From positions 17,908 through 81,907 of the forward strand of contig JBQHQH010000010.1 in assembly GCA_052067355.1 (NCBI GenBank): 64,000 bases of DNA, written 5' to 3'. The notes below the pieces were generated by a model. The model was given only the letters and a program-made list of their open reading frames with translations, did not search any database and was not told where the DNA came from. How positions within the stretch are numbered: position 1 is the stretch's first letter; each line of letters opens with the position of its first letter. This stretch comes from CABMKH01 sp040797625. Its GTDB lineage: Bacteria > Bacillota > Clostridia > Tissierellales > Tissierellaceae. This document shows, piece by piece, positions 8,150-17,293 of this stretch. Both the position numbers and the translations under genes were made by a program.

Positions 8150-9292
8150 ATGAAATATAAAAAGACTATCTTTTCAATTGTAACTGTATTTTTTTGGTTT
8201 TCTATGTATGCTTATCTTCCACAACTTACTAATTATGCTAAGGATATGGGTGCTAGTTATAAGCTAATAGGAGTTATTACTGGAGCTTATGGGCTTAGTC
8301 AGACTGTGCTTCGTATACCATTTGGAGTATTATCTGATGCTTTAAGAAAGAGAAAAGTCTTTATCATCGGAGGTATCATTAGCTCATTAATAAGTGCTGC
8401 ATTGACATATTTCTTTCCTAATCCATATTCTCTTTTAGTAACTAGACTTATTGCAGGGATTGCTTCAGCAACTTGGGTAAACTTTACTATATTATTTGTA
8501 AGCTATTATAAGTCTAACGACTCTGGTAAAGCTATAAGCATAGTAACAGCTAGCAGTAAATTAGGGCAGTTAATAGCCATGTTTACTAGCGGATTTATAG
8601 CTATGGAATTTGGAGTTAGATCTATATTTTTAACTAGTGTAGTTGCCAGTGTTCTATGTCTTATATTTAGTTTTTTTATCTATGAGGAGAAAGTAGAAAT
8701 AGAACGTCTTCCCATATCTGCAGAAGGACTTACATCTGTGATGAAGAATAAGAGAATACTACATATCTCTATGTTAGGAGCTTTAATACAATGTATTGGC
8801 TATTCCACTAATTTTGGATTTACTCCATTGATTGCAGCTGAGTTAGGGGCTAGTAAATTAGAGCTTGGATTTCTAACTACTGCATATAATTTGCCACAAG
8901 TATTATTTTCTCTATTGGCAGGGACTATTATGTCGGAAAAAATGGGGAAGAGAAATGCCTTGATGTTAGGATTTGCTATGACTACTTCTGTATGTTTGAT
9001 TACACCTTTTGCCCCTAATTTAACTATATTATATATATTGCAATTTATTGCTGGTATAGGAAATGCAATAGCTTTTTCCCTGTTAATGGCAGCAGTTATT
9101 GAAGGTGTTGATAGTCATTTGATGACTACTACTATGGGATTTTATCAAGCTGCTTTCGGAGTGGGGATGATATTAGGGCCTATGCTTTTGGGAGGTATAG
9201 GAGATTATTTTAATTTGACAGCTGGATTTATAGTAGTAGGTCTTTTAGGTACATTTGGTATAGTTTCTATCTTTAGATTAGAGAATGAATGA
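8150..9292 (+). CDS. MFS transporter, 12 TM
   Basis: A 380-residue major facilitator superfamily protein with about 12 hydrophobic helices. The conserved loop 2-3 motif appears as GVLSDALRKRKVFIIGG, with a related loop (GTIMSEKMGKRNALMLG) at the start of the second half. The ribosome site (CTAGGAGCG) is moderate. It stands alone between two terminators and its substrate cannot be assigned; efflux and uptake are equally possible. Confidence 0.8.
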   Translation: MKYKKTIFSIVTVFFWFSMYAYLPQLTNYAKDMGASYKLIGVITGAYGLSQTVLRIPFGVLSDALRKRKVFIIGGIISSLISAALTYFFPNPYSLLVTRLIAGIASATWVNFTILFVSYYKSNDSGKAISIVTASSKLGQLIAMFTSGFIAMEFGVRSIFLTSVVASVLCLIFSFFIYEEKVEIERLPISAEGLTSVMKNKRILHISMLGALIQCIGYSTNFGFTPLIAAELGASKLELGFLTTAYNLPQVLFSLLAGTIMSEKMGKRNALMLGFAMTTSVCLITPFAPNLTILYILQFIAGIGNAIAFSLLMAAVIEGVDSHLMTTTMGFYQAAFGVGMILGPMLLGGIGDYFNLTAGFIVVGLLGTFGIVSIFRLENE

Positions 9293-9310
9293 TTATTGAA
9301 GTGACTATCT

Positions 9311-9338
9311 AAGATTATGGTTTCCATAGTCTTTTTTT
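9311..9338 (+). terminator. Intrinsic terminator after the MFS gene
   Basis: AAGATTATGG-TTT-CCATAGTCTT (one G-T pair) followed by a T-run. Confidence 0.75.
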
Positions 9339-9425
9339 ATATTATTCAATTTAATGTGATAAAATGTAGGTGATAGACATTACTTTAGGGTATAAAGGTA
9401 ATATATTGAATAAGGGGGAAAAAAG

Positions 9426-10685
9426 ATGGACGGATTAATACAGAGTATGTCAGAGATGAGAAGAGAGTTTCACAAAATAGCAGAACCGGGTTGGTTAGAG
9501 TTTCAAACTACAGTGAGATTAATAGACTATCTTAAATCCTATGGATATGAGGTGAAGTATGGAAAAACTATTCATAGTGAGAGAATGGGACTTCCGACGG
9601 AAAAGGAGATGAAAGAGTATGGAGGGAGTCTATCCCTTGAGGCAGATTATGATATAAGTGAAATATTAGAGGGATATACTGGAGTAGTGGCTACATTGGA
9701 TACTGGAAGAGAAGGGCCTACTGTAGGGATGCGTTTTGATATTGATGCTAATGGAATCGAAGAGTCTCATGATGGCGATCATAGACCTAATAGAGAAAAC
9801 TTTAGATCTAGTAATGATTTTGCAATGCATGCCTGTGGACACGATGGACATATGACTATAGGGTTGACAGTTGCTAAGTGGCTTATGGATGAAAAGGATA
9901 ATTTAAGGGGAAAATTTGTATTGATATTCCAGCCAGCAGAAGAAGGAGTACGTGGAGCTAAGAGTATGGTAGGTGCAGGTATTGTAGATGAGTTGGATTA
10001 TCTATTAGCAGGTCACATAGGTCTTGGGGTAGAAAGTGGTACATTAGGATTGGGGACTGTAGGATTTTTAGCTACCTCTAAAATAGATGTATATTTTGAA
10101 GGAGTACCTTCTCATGCTGGGGCTGCACCAGAATTAGGTAAAAATGCCTTATTGGCAGCAGCTAGCTGTGCTCTTAATCTACATACATTAACTCAATTTT
10201 CTACAGGTATGAGCAGATTAAATGTAGGGGTACTGAAAGCAGGGTCTTCTAGAAATATAGTTCCAAGTAATGCTATGATGCAAATAGAAACTAGGGGAGA
10301 AAATGAAGAAGTAAATAAAATGTTAAAGGAAAAGGTAAGTTGTGTAATAGAGGGCTCTGCCAAGGCTTTTGATGTAAAATATAAGACTGTCGAAGCAGGA
10401 GGGGCTCCAGCATATAATACTTATGATAGAGAATTTGTAGACATGGTATCTGATTACCTAAAGAGTGAAGGTTTTAAAATAGATGTAGCTAGGTCGTTAG
10501 GAGGTTCTGAAGATGTAACCTTTATGATGAATAGGGTTGAGGAAAAGGGTGGAAAGGCATTACATTTTATGTTTGGATCTGATCTTACAGCAGCTCATCA
10601 CAACAATAAATTTGATTTTGATGAGGATACATTAGTAATGGCTTTTAAGGCGTTAACGAAAACTGTAGAATTATTATTAAGATAA
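9426..10685 (+). CDS. M20 amidohydrolase, AbgA-like (p-aminobenzoyl-glutamate hydrolase subunit A type)
   Basis: A 419-residue M20D metallo-amidohydrolase. The long N-terminal insert before the first metal motif (MGLPTEKEMKEYGGSLS), the DIDANGIEESHDGDHRP block and HACGHDGHM match the AbgA branch. Further metal ligands come from FQPAEEG, the histidine in LAGHIGLG and a His near the C-terminus (AAHHNN). AbgA forms a heterodimer with AbgB in Escherichia coli to split p-aminobenzoyl-glutamate. Here an AbgB-like protein is encoded far away at 41388 and an AbgT transporter at 15384. The true substrate may be another N-acyl amino acid. Confidence 0.82.
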   Translation: MDGLIQSMSEMRREFHKIAEPGWLEFQTTVRLIDYLKSYGYEVKYGKTIHSERMGLPTEKEMKEYGGSLSLEADYDISEILEGYTGVVATLDTGREGPTVGMRFDIDANGIEESHDGDHRPNRENFRSSNDFAMHACGHDGHMTIGLTVAKWLMDEKDNLRGKFVLIFQPAEEGVRGAKSMVGAGIVDELDYLLAGHIGLGVESGTLGLGTVGFLATSKIDVYFEGVPSHAGAAPELGKNALLAAASCALNLHTLTQFSTGMSRLNVGVLKAGSSRNIVPSNAMMQIETRGENEEVNKMLKEKVSCVIEGSAKAFDVKYKTVEAGGAPAYNTYDREFVDMVSDYLKSEGFKIDVARSLGGSEDVTFMMNRVEEKGGKALHFMFGSDLTAAHHNNKFDFDEDTLVMAFKALTKTVELLLR

Positions 10686-10720
10686 AAAAGTTATTTGAAA
10701 AATAATTTTGTTTAAAATCC

Positions 10721-10756
10721 AAGAGGTCAAGGAGCTAATGCTCTTTGATCTCTTTT
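10721..10756 (+). terminator. Intrinsic terminator after the AbgA-like gene
   Basis: AAGAGGTCAAGGAGC, TAAT, GCTCTTTGATCTCTT form a 15-bp stem with G-T pairs, followed by TTGGTTT. Confidence 0.7.
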
Positions 10757-10793
10757 GGTTTAAGAAAATCACCTGATGAGATATAAAAAGGTA

Positions 10794-10822
10794 TTGACAA
10801 AATTATAACAAGCTAATAAAAT
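10794..10822 (+). promoter_or_regulatory. Sigma-A promoter of the DUF1097 gene
   Basis: TTGACA, a 17-nt spacer and TAAAAT, about 40 nt before the coding start. Confidence 0.7.
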
Positions 10823-10861
10823 GTATGTAAATTAACAATTAAATATAGAGAGGGGGATAAT

Positions 10862-11332
10862 ATGACAGAGTTAATGGCATTAAGTATAGTCACCGGTGTA
10901 CTCTGTGGACTATGGTCTCAATTTGCTCCAATATTGGGCCTTGTTACTTGGGCTGGCTTTGCAGGATGTACTACTTATTTTGCCTCAGGTAAACATGGCA
11001 TAGAGGGGTTCATAGTAACAGTAAGACAAAATCTATTTGGAGTACTGTGTGGTATGACTATCATAATATTGTCTACAAAGCTTCCGCTTTCCTTTGATCA
11101 ATTTTTGTATAGTGGTTTTATTACATTTGTCATGTGTATATTCGGTAAATATAGAAGTTTATCATTTATACCTGGAACATTTGTAGGATGTTTTTCAACT
11201 TTTGCCACCAATGGAGAATGGAAAGTATTAGTGCCAACATTAGTAGTAGGAGCTTTACTAGGAGTTGCGTGTGACTTAGGCGGCAAAACATTTTATAATT
11301 TAACTAGTAATAAAAACTATAATAAGAACTAG
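10862..11332 (+). CDS. DUF1097 family membrane protein
   Basis: A 156-residue membrane protein with about five hydrophobic segments and Gly-rich stretches (GLVTWAGFAGCTTYFASG, FIPGTFVGCFSTFA), matching DUF1097 (YcdZ-like) proteins. It has a strong GAGGGGG ribosome site and its own promoter and is monocistronic. The function is unknown; homologues are thought to be inner-membrane proteins, possibly transport-related. Confidence 0.72.
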   Translation: MTELMALSIVTGVLCGLWSQFAPILGLVTWAGFAGCTTYFASGKHGIEGFIVTVRQNLFGVLCGMTIIILSTKLPLSFDQFLYSGFITFVMCIFGKYRSLSFIPGTFVGCFSTFATNGEWKVLVPTLVVGALLGVACDLGGKTFYNLTSNKNYNKN

Positions 11333-11376
11333 GATCAATAATTTAATAAGTTAGTTAAAAAAACTATGATATTTTA

Positions 11377-11405
11377 TTGACAAATATGAATTTAAGTATT
11401 AAAAT
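11377..11405 (+). promoter_or_regulatory. Sigma-A promoter of preTA
   Basis: TTGACA-N17-TAAAAT, a near-consensus promoter. Transcription from it would make a leader of about 180 nt before PreT. Confidence 0.7.
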
Positions 11406-11411
11406 TAAATT

Positions 11412-11580
11412 ATATTAAATACAATAAAGAAAATATATTATATTTATAATGTATTCTATACTGTGATATAGCATTGTATTTTATTCTATAATTTTTTTGT
11501 GAGACAAAATTAATGAGTAAAGTAGCTATCGTCGGGATAGAATTTTTTTGTGCTCATTAGTTTGTATTTTAACAAACTAT
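11412..11580 (+). promoter_or_regulatory. Structured preTA leader with mutually exclusive stems
   Basis: Three elements can be drawn. An 11-bp stem pairs 11507-11517 with 11553-11563. Inside it is a small CTATC/GATAG hairpin (11529-11543) followed by seven T. A perfect 8-bp hairpin TAGTTTGT/ACAAACTA (11558-11579) ends directly before the AGGAGG ribosome site. The last stem shares bases with the first, so the two cannot coexist, which is the layout expected of an attenuator or translational switch. No known riboswitch class was recognised. Confidence 0.45.
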
Positions 11581-11593
11581 AGGAGGGAATTAT

Positions 11594-12823
11594 ATGACTA
11601 AAGTACTAGATATTGCTTATGGAGAAAAAAGAGAAGAAGCCTATAACATTAGGACAGCTATGGAAGAGGCTTCACGTTGTTTGCTTTGCTATGATGCACC
11701 ATGTAGTGAAGCCTGTCCAGCAAAGACAGATCCTGGTAAGTTTATTAGATCTATTAGATTTAGAAACTTCAAAGGTGCAGCTGAAACTATAAGAGAGAAT
11801 AATCCATTTGGCGGCAGTTGTAGCTTAATCTGCCCACATGCTAAATTGTGTGAGGAAGCTTGTAGTAGAACAGGAATAGATAAGCCTATTGAGATAGGTA
11901 AATTACAAGAATTTGCTGTTGGACAAGAAAAAATTCACAATATGAAAGTTTATAAAAAACCAGAAAAAACAAATGGAAAAAAAGTTGCATGTATAGGTTC
12001 AGGACCAGCTTCATTAGCTTGTGCAAGCGTACTTGCTAGAGAAGGGTATGAAGTTGATGTATTTGAAGCAGAAGAAAGACCAGGTGGAATACTTACATAT
12101 GGGATTAACCCTTCAAGAATTAATCAAGAAATAGTAGATTATGATATAAGTCTGATTGAAGAGTTAGGAGTAAATATAATATGTAATAGAAGAATTCCTA
12201 TGGAAGAATTAGAAGACTTAAAACAAAAATATGATGCAATTCATGTTGGTGTTGGTCTTACAGAATCAAAGATAGTTGCAGATGAAAATGTTGATACTAG
12301 TTTAGAAGGAGTAGAGGCTGCTCTTAAATTCTTAAAACAAGCTAGAACAGGAGAATTGAAATCACTTAAAGGTGAAAATGTAATTATCATAGGTGGTGGA
12401 GACGTTGCAATGGATTGTGCATTAACTGCCCATCAATTAGGTGCAAATACTAAAGTAGTTTATAGAAGAAGTATAGGAGAAGCACCAGCAAATGTTGATG
12501 AATTAAGTACAGTACAAGCTATGGGAATTCCGGTAATTACAGAATTCTCACCAGTTGAAACCATAGCAGATGGAAATAGACTAATATCTGTTAAATTTGA
12601 CTCTAGAGATAAATTATCAAAGATGGAATTAAAAGCTTCAAGATTAATTTTTGCAATTGGTCAAAAAAGAGCTGAAGACTTCAAAGACTTTGTAGAATCA
12701 GAAGGTGTATTCTCATCAGGAGATATAAAAAATGACGGCGATACTGTAGTTCAAGCGGTAGCTGAAGGTAAAGAAGTCGCACTACAAATGATAGAATACA
12801 TGAATGCAAAGGAGGAGAAGTAA
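11594..12823 (+). CDS. preT: Dihydropyrimidine dehydrogenase, FAD/NAD(P)H subunit PreT
   Basis: A 409-residue flavoprotein of the glutamate synthase small-subunit-like family. The N-terminus has the two iron-sulfur cysteine groups (CLLCYDAPCSEACPAKTDPG and CSLICPHAKLCEEACSR). An FAD fold follows (IGSGPASLACASVLAREGY, then ERPGG), and an NAD(P)-binding GGGDVAMDCALTAHQLGA lies near residue 265. PreT passes electrons from NADH to PreA for reversible uracil/thymine reduction. It is immediately followed by preA. In anaerobes the pair can act in either reductive pyrimidine breakdown or formation. No dihydropyrimidinase gene is present in the window. Confidence 0.88.
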   Translation: MTKVLDIAYGEKREEAYNIRTAMEEASRCLLCYDAPCSEACPAKTDPGKFIRSIRFRNFKGAAETIRENNPFGGSCSLICPHAKLCEEACSRTGIDKPIEIGKLQEFAVGQEKIHNMKVYKKPEKTNGKKVACIGSGPASLACASVLAREGYEVDVFEAEERPGGILTYGINPSRINQEIVDYDISLIEELGVNIICNRRIPMEELEDLKQKYDAIHVGVGLTESKIVADENVDTSLEGVEAALKFLKQARTGELKSLKGENVIIIGGGDVAMDCALTAHQLGANTKVVYRRSIGEAPANVDELSTVQAMGIPVITEFSPVETIADGNRLISVKFDSRDKLSKMELKASRLIFAIGQKRAEDFKDFVESEGVFSSGDIKNDGDTVVQAVAEGKEVALQMIEYMNAKEEK

Positions 12824-12824
12824 T

Positions 12825-14081
12825 ATGAGTTTAAAGAAAGATTTATCTATAGAATTTTTAGGTGTAAAATGTGAGAATCCTTTCTTCTTATCATCTTCAC
12901 CTGTATGCAGTAATTATGACATGATTGCAAAAGCTTTTGATACTGGCTGGGCAGGTGTATTTTATAAGACAATAGGTATATTTTTACCAAATGAATGTTC
13001 ACCAAGATTTGATATAACAAGAAAAGAAGGTACTCCATGGACAGGATTTAAAAACATGGAACAAATTTCAGATAAACCATTAGAGACAAATCTAGAATAT
13101 TTAAGAAGATTAAAGAAAGATTATCCAACAAAAGTACTTGGTGTTAGTATAATGGGGAGTACAGAAGAAGAATGGAGAATTCTTGCGAAAAAAGTAACTG
13201 AAGCAGGTGCTGATATGCTAGAACTTAACTTCTCATGCCCACAGATGACTTCAAGTGCAATGGGTTCCGACGTAGGACAAAATCCTGAATTAGTATATAG
13301 ATATACTAAAGCCGTAAAAGAATCAACTCATTTGCCTGTAATAGCAAAGATGACACCAAATATTGGGAATATGTATGTTCCAGCTAAAGCAGCTATTGAT
13401 GCAGGAGCGGATGCTATATCAACTATAAATACTGTAAAATCAATTACAAGTATAGATTTAGATAATATGACTGCTTTGCCAGTGGTTAATGGTAAATCTT
13501 CAGTATCAGGATATTCTGGTGCAGCTGTCAAACCTATAGCATTAAGATTTTTACATGAACTTAAAACTCATCCAGATTGTAAACATATACCTATTAGTGG
13601 TATAGGTGGTATAGAAACTTGGCAAGATGCCTTAGAATTTATTTTACTTGGTTCAACAAATCTACAAGTTACTACTTCTGTAATGCAATACGGATATAGA
13701 ATAGTAGAAGATATGAAGAGTGGTTTAGCTTACTACATGGAAGAAAAAGGTGTAGATAGACTAGAAGATCTAGTGGGAAAAGCATTAGACCAAATAGTTC
13801 CAGCAGAAGATCTAGATAGAGATTTTATGATAATTCCTAAGATAAATGAAGAGACTTGTGTTGGCTGTGGTAGATGTTATGTATCATGTTATGATGCAGG
13901 ACATCAGGCAATAGAATGGCAAGATAAAGAAAGACTTCCTAAAATAAATGATGAAAAATGTGTTGGATGTCATCTGTGCTTAAATGTTTGCCCTGTTTTA
14001 GATTGCATAACCCCAGGTGAAGTTAAGTTTAAAGAAGGTGGAAAAGAAAGAGAAATAAAAAGACAAGTTAGTTATCTATAA
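12825..14081 (+). CDS. preA: Dihydropyrimidine dehydrogenase, catalytic subunit PreA
   Basis: The start is the ATG directly after the preT stop, with GGAGG of preT's last codons as ribosome site; the longer in-frame start inside preT is unlikely. The 418-residue protein has a dihydroorotate-dehydrogenase-like FMN barrel (NPFFLSSSPVCSNYDM, ELNFSCPQM, VIAKMTPNI, ISGIGGIETWQDALEFILLGS) and a C-terminal double [4Fe-4S] ferredoxin domain (CVGCGRCYVSC and CVGCHLCLNVCP). This is the PreA layout that reduces uracil or thymine with electrons from PreT. The convergent terminator after it ends the operon. Confidence 0.9.
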   Translation: MSLKKDLSIEFLGVKCENPFFLSSSPVCSNYDMIAKAFDTGWAGVFYKTIGIFLPNECSPRFDITRKEGTPWTGFKNMEQISDKPLETNLEYLRRLKKDYPTKVLGVSIMGSTEEEWRILAKKVTEAGADMLELNFSCPQMTSSAMGSDVGQNPELVYRYTKAVKESTHLPVIAKMTPNIGNMYVPAKAAIDAGADAISTINTVKSITSIDLDNMTALPVVNGKSSVSGYSGAAVKPIALRFLHELKTHPDCKHIPISGIGGIETWQDALEFILLGSTNLQVTTSVMQYGYRIVEDMKSGLAYYMEEKGVDRLEDLVGKALDQIVPAEDLDRDFMIIPKINEETCVGCGRCYVSCYDAGHQAIEWQDKERLPKINDEKCVGCHLCLNVCPVLDCITPGEVKFKEGGKEREIKRQVSYL

Positions 14082-14128
14082 TCTCTAATAGATATATTAT
14101 AAATATAATATAAAGATATTTAAAAAAA

Positions 14129-14157
14129 GAAGTCAAAGAGTGTTGCTCTTTGACTTC
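14129..14157. terminator. Bidirectional terminator between preA and the M20 gene
   Basis: A 12-bp perfect stem (GAAGTCAAAGAG, loop TGTTG, CTCTTTGACTTC) with A-runs on the left and TTTTT on the right serves both convergent units. Confidence 0.85.
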
Positions 14158-14182
14158 TCAATTTTTATCTAGAAATATTTTG

Positions 14183-15367
14183 CTATTCATTTAAAAAATC
14201 TAAAGCTGCTTTACACATAGTCTTTATACCTACTGCTATACTTTTCTCGTCTACTACTAGATTAGGATTATGCAATGTAGTACAACCCTTGTTTAATTCG
14301 GATTCCATACCTAGCCAATAAAATACAGATGGAACTCTCATTGTAAATTCTGAGAAGTCTTCAGAACCAGAGGCAGGATGCTCAGGAATAATGACGTTTT
14401 CTTCGCCTAAAACATCTTGGAAACTCTTTATAGCTTTGTCAGTTAGCTCTTCATCATTCACTGTCATCTTATATCCTGGGATGTATTCAAATTCACATTC
14501 GCAATCAAGGGCTTTGGCCACATTCTGAGCAATAGCTTTGATTTTCTTAGGCATTAACTCTGCAATAGCTAGATTAAATATCCTAACTGTACCTTCCATG
14601 ACTACTTTATCGCACAGTACATTATATCTGTTTCCTCCGTGAATTGTACCAATGGTTATTACAGCACTTTCCATAGGGTCTACATTTCGACTTATTACTG
14701 TTTGTAATGCAGTCAATATATGACCTGCTGCAACTATAGCATCAACACCAGCATGAGGTTGTGAAGCATGGGCGGCTTTACCCTTTACTGTAATAAATAT
14801 TCTATCAGATTGAGCCATCATAGTACCAGTTCGAATGGCAACTTTACCTAATGGAAAGTTCCAAACATGAAGGGCCATGGCAGCATCTACCTTTGGGTTT
14901 TCAAGTACTCCATCTTCAATCATATACCTAGCTCCACCAGTAGGATTTGCCTCTTCTGCTGGTTGAAATGTAAATTTAATATTTCCCTTGAATTCATCTT
15001 TCAGTTCAGTCAGTACCCTAGCTACACCTAATAGGATAGAAGTATGAACATCGTGACCACAGGCATGCATCTTTCCAGCATTAATAGATTTAAAAGGTAA
15101 CCCTGTTTGTTCTTCTATAGGTAAAGCGTCCATGTCAGCCCTTAAAAGGAGGGTTTTTCCATCTTCTTTACCCTTTAGAAGTCCGACAACTCCCATATTT
15201 CCGATCTTATCCTGTACTTCAAGGCCAAGCTTTTCAAGTTCGGACTTCACAAGACTGGAGGTTCGCACCTCTTCCATGCCAAGTTCAGGGTGCATGTGTA
15301 TATCTCTTCTAATCTCAATTATATCATCTAGGTATTTTTCAATAAGTTTGTCAATCTTCTCTTTCAT
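14183..15367 (-). CDS. M20D amidohydrolase (hippurate/N-acyl amino acid hydrolase type)
   Basis: A 394-residue M20 family metallohydrolase. Metal ligands are visible in HACGHDVHTS, FQPAEEANPTGGA and MALHVWNFP, and the catalytic or dimerisation region has GKAAHASQPHAGVDAI. Close relatives remove the acyl group from N-acyl amino acids such as hippurate, N-acetyl-diaminopimelate or auxin conjugates. It is the second gene after the AbgT transporter, 16 nt away, so it likely hydrolyses what AbgT brings in. The protein is cytoplasmic with no signal peptide. Confidence 0.85.
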   Translation of the reverse strand: MKEKIDKLIEKYLDDIIEIRRDIHMHPELGMEEVRTSSLVKSELEKLGLEVQDKIGNMGVVGLLKGKEDGKTLLLRADMDALPIEEQTGLPFKSINAGKMHACGHDVHTSILLGVARVLTELKDEFKGNIKFTFQPAEEANPTGGARYMIEDGVLENPKVDAAMALHVWNFPLGKVAIRTGTMMAQSDRIFITVKGKAAHASQPHAGVDAIVAAGHILTALQTVISRNVDPMESAVITIGTIHGGNRYNVLCDKVVMEGTVRIFNLAIAELMPKKIKAIAQNVAKALDCECEFEYIPGYKMTVNDEELTDKAIKSFQDVLGEENVIIPEHPASGSEDFSEFTMRVPSVFYWLGMESELNKGCTTLHNPNLVVDEKSIAVGIKTMCKAALDFLNE

Positions 15368-15383
15368 TTTGTCTAACCTCCAA

Positions 15384-16898
15384 TTATATGAATATAGATC
15401 CTCCAGGACCTAATGGTAATCCTATGAAGTACCAGATTAATCCTAAGATTATCCATGCTATTAATATTGCTACTGAATAAGGAATCATCAATGATAATAG
15501 TGTACCTACTCCTGCTTTTTCATCATATTCATTCATATATGAAAGGATAATAGGGAAATAAGTGAACAATGGTGAAATTATATTTGTAGATGAATCTCCC
15601 ATTCTATATAGAAACTGTGTCCATGCTGGATGATATCCTAAAAGATAGAACATAGGTACAAATATTGGAGCTAAAAGAGCCCATTTTGCTGATCCAGAAC
15701 CTATAAATAGATTTACAAATGAACATAGTATAGTATAGCCTATAAATAATCCTATCCCTGTAAAGCCAATATTTGTCAATACATTTGAACCTCCAATTGC
15801 TAACACTTGACCAAGATTTGTCCAGTTGAAATAAGAGATAAATTGACCAATTATAAATGCCAATACTATAAATGAATTCATAGTACCGGTGGCTTTTGTC
15901 ATCAATTTTGGAACATCACCAGAAGATTTAATTTTACCAATTTTTATACCATAAGGGATTGCAGTGACTAAGAATAATATCAATAGTATAGGTATAATCC
16001 CTGCCATGAATGGTGATTTAGTCATGATTGAACCAGTTTCTGGATTTCTTAAGAAACTATTCTTAGGTACTAAAGCTATGACTAATATAGCCATGTAGAT
16101 TAAAGCACCTATTCCAGCTGCTCTAAGTCCAGCATTTTCTTCAGGAGTTAGTTCTTGTGATTCCATCTGTTTTGAACCAGTATATTTACCTAATCTTGGT
16201 TCTAAGTATTTTTCTGACATAATACTAACAACAAATGCTAATATAAAAGTAGATACTACCATTATGTACCAATTAGCCACTAATGGTATTTCAGGAGCAC
16301 CTACAATTGCAGCTGCTTCATTTGTAATACCTTGTAATAGGGCATCTGTACCAGCTGGAAATAGATTGGCACTAAATCCACCTGTAGTAGCTGCATAGCC
16401 TATTGCTATACCTGCAATTGGATGACGACCTAAGGATAGAAATATCATGGCTGCCAATGGCGGTATTATAACGATTGCAGCGTCAGAAGCAATATTTCCA
16501 CAGATGCCGATTAATGCAATGGCAAATGTTACAATTCTAGTTGGTGCACCAAGCATAGTCTTTCTCATCAGAGATGACATAAATCCTATTTCTTCTGCCA
16601 ATCCAATACCCAATGTCATAGTGAGTATTAATCCAAGTGGCGCAAATCCAGTAAAGTTTTTGATCATCGTAGTAAGAGCGTGGTTGATACCTTCACCAGA
16701 TAAAAGGTTTTTAACTTCTACAGTTTCACCAGTAGTTGGGTTTATAGCGGATACACCTAATTTGTTTAAAATGAATGATAGCACTGCAATAATTATGATT
16801 AACCATAAAAATAAAATAAATGGATGTGGGATTTTATTTCCTACTCTTTCTACCCATGCTAAAAAACCTTTGTTTGAATCTTTTGTCTTGGTATTCAT
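15384..16898 (-). CDS. AbgT-family transporter
   Basis: A 504-residue membrane protein, the usual length for AbgT (p-aminobenzoyl-glutamate transporter) proteins. Motifs are VERVGNKIPHPFILFLWL near the N-terminus, MTLGIGLAEEIGF, GNIASDAAIVIIPPLAAMIF and the C-terminal GSGSAKWALLAPIFVPM with SSTNIISPLFTYFPIIL. Members import p-aminobenzoyl-glutamate or export folate-related compounds and sulphonamides. Co-transcription with an M20 hydrolase favours uptake and hydrolysis of an N-acyl amino acid or dipeptide-like compound. The ribosome site AAGGAGG precedes the ATG. Confidence 0.88.
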   Translation of the reverse strand: MNTKTKDSNKGFLAWVERVGNKIPHPFILFLWLIIIIAVLSFILNKLGVSAINPTTGETVEVKNLLSGEGINHALTTMIKNFTGFAPLGLILTMTLGIGLAEEIGFMSSLMRKTMLGAPTRIVTFAIALIGICGNIASDAAIVIIPPLAAMIFLSLGRHPIAGIAIGYAATTGGFSANLFPAGTDALLQGITNEAAAIVGAPEIPLVANWYIMVVSTFILAFVVSIMSEKYLEPRLGKYTGSKQMESQELTPEENAGLRAAGIGALIYMAILVIALVPKNSFLRNPETGSIMTKSPFMAGIIPILLILFLVTAIPYGIKIGKIKSSGDVPKLMTKATGTMNSFIVLAFIIGQFISYFNWTNLGQVLAIGGSNVLTNIGFTGIGLFIGYTILCSFVNLFIGSGSAKWALLAPIFVPMFYLLGYHPAWTQFLYRMGDSSTNIISPLFTYFPIILSYMNEYDEKAGVGTLLSLMIPYSVAILIAWIILGLIWYFIGLPLGPGGSIFI

Positions 16899-17019
16899 TC
16901 AAAAACCTCCTTTTTTAAAAACATGAATAAACTATAAGACGACAAGTTCACCACCTTTCTTGATATATTATGTGCTGCTTATTTACTCTGATATGCAATT
17001 GCAGTTATGATGTACTACT

Positions 17020-17048
17020 ATTATACAATGATTTAGAATATTTAACAA
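17020..17048 (-). promoter_or_regulatory. Sigma-A promoter of the AbgT-M20 operon
   Basis: Read on the minus strand: TTGTTA, a 17-nt spacer and TATAAT. It leaves a leader of about 115 nt. In the 395-nt gap 16899-17293 I see only this promoter and the metQ terminator; the rest is AT-rich without clear structure. Confidence 0.6.
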
Positions 17049-17260
17049 TAATATATTTTGACTTAAGATGGTTATTATTACTAGTTGATATGAGATTGAT
17101 TAGGAAAGATTAAATTATTAGTAAAGTGTGAAAAAGGGACTATAAAGTAAGGGGCGTTTCATATAGAGATGCAATAGATACTATATATATGTTTTTTGAC
17201 CTTATAATAGAGAAAACTTATATTAGTTTCTTGAAATTGTAAACCCTCAGATAAAACTTA

Positions 17261-17286
17261 AAGGTAGACTTTTAAAAGTCTACCTT
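17261..17286 (-). terminator. Terminator of the metNIQ operon
   Basis: A 26-nt perfect palindrome whose arms read AAGGTAGACTTTT, just after the metQ stop on the minus strand and followed there by TT-AAGTTTTATC. Confidence 0.75.
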
Positions 17287-17293
17287 GGAGTCA

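Noticed and set aside
11412..11580. Purine or other known riboswitch before preTA
   Set aside because: None of the conserved cores I know (purine, PreQ1, TPP, SAM, PyrR-binding loop) was found.
15132..16926. Plus-strand ORFs opposite the M20 and AbgT genes
   Set aside because: They are antisense shadows of well-supported minus-strand genes.
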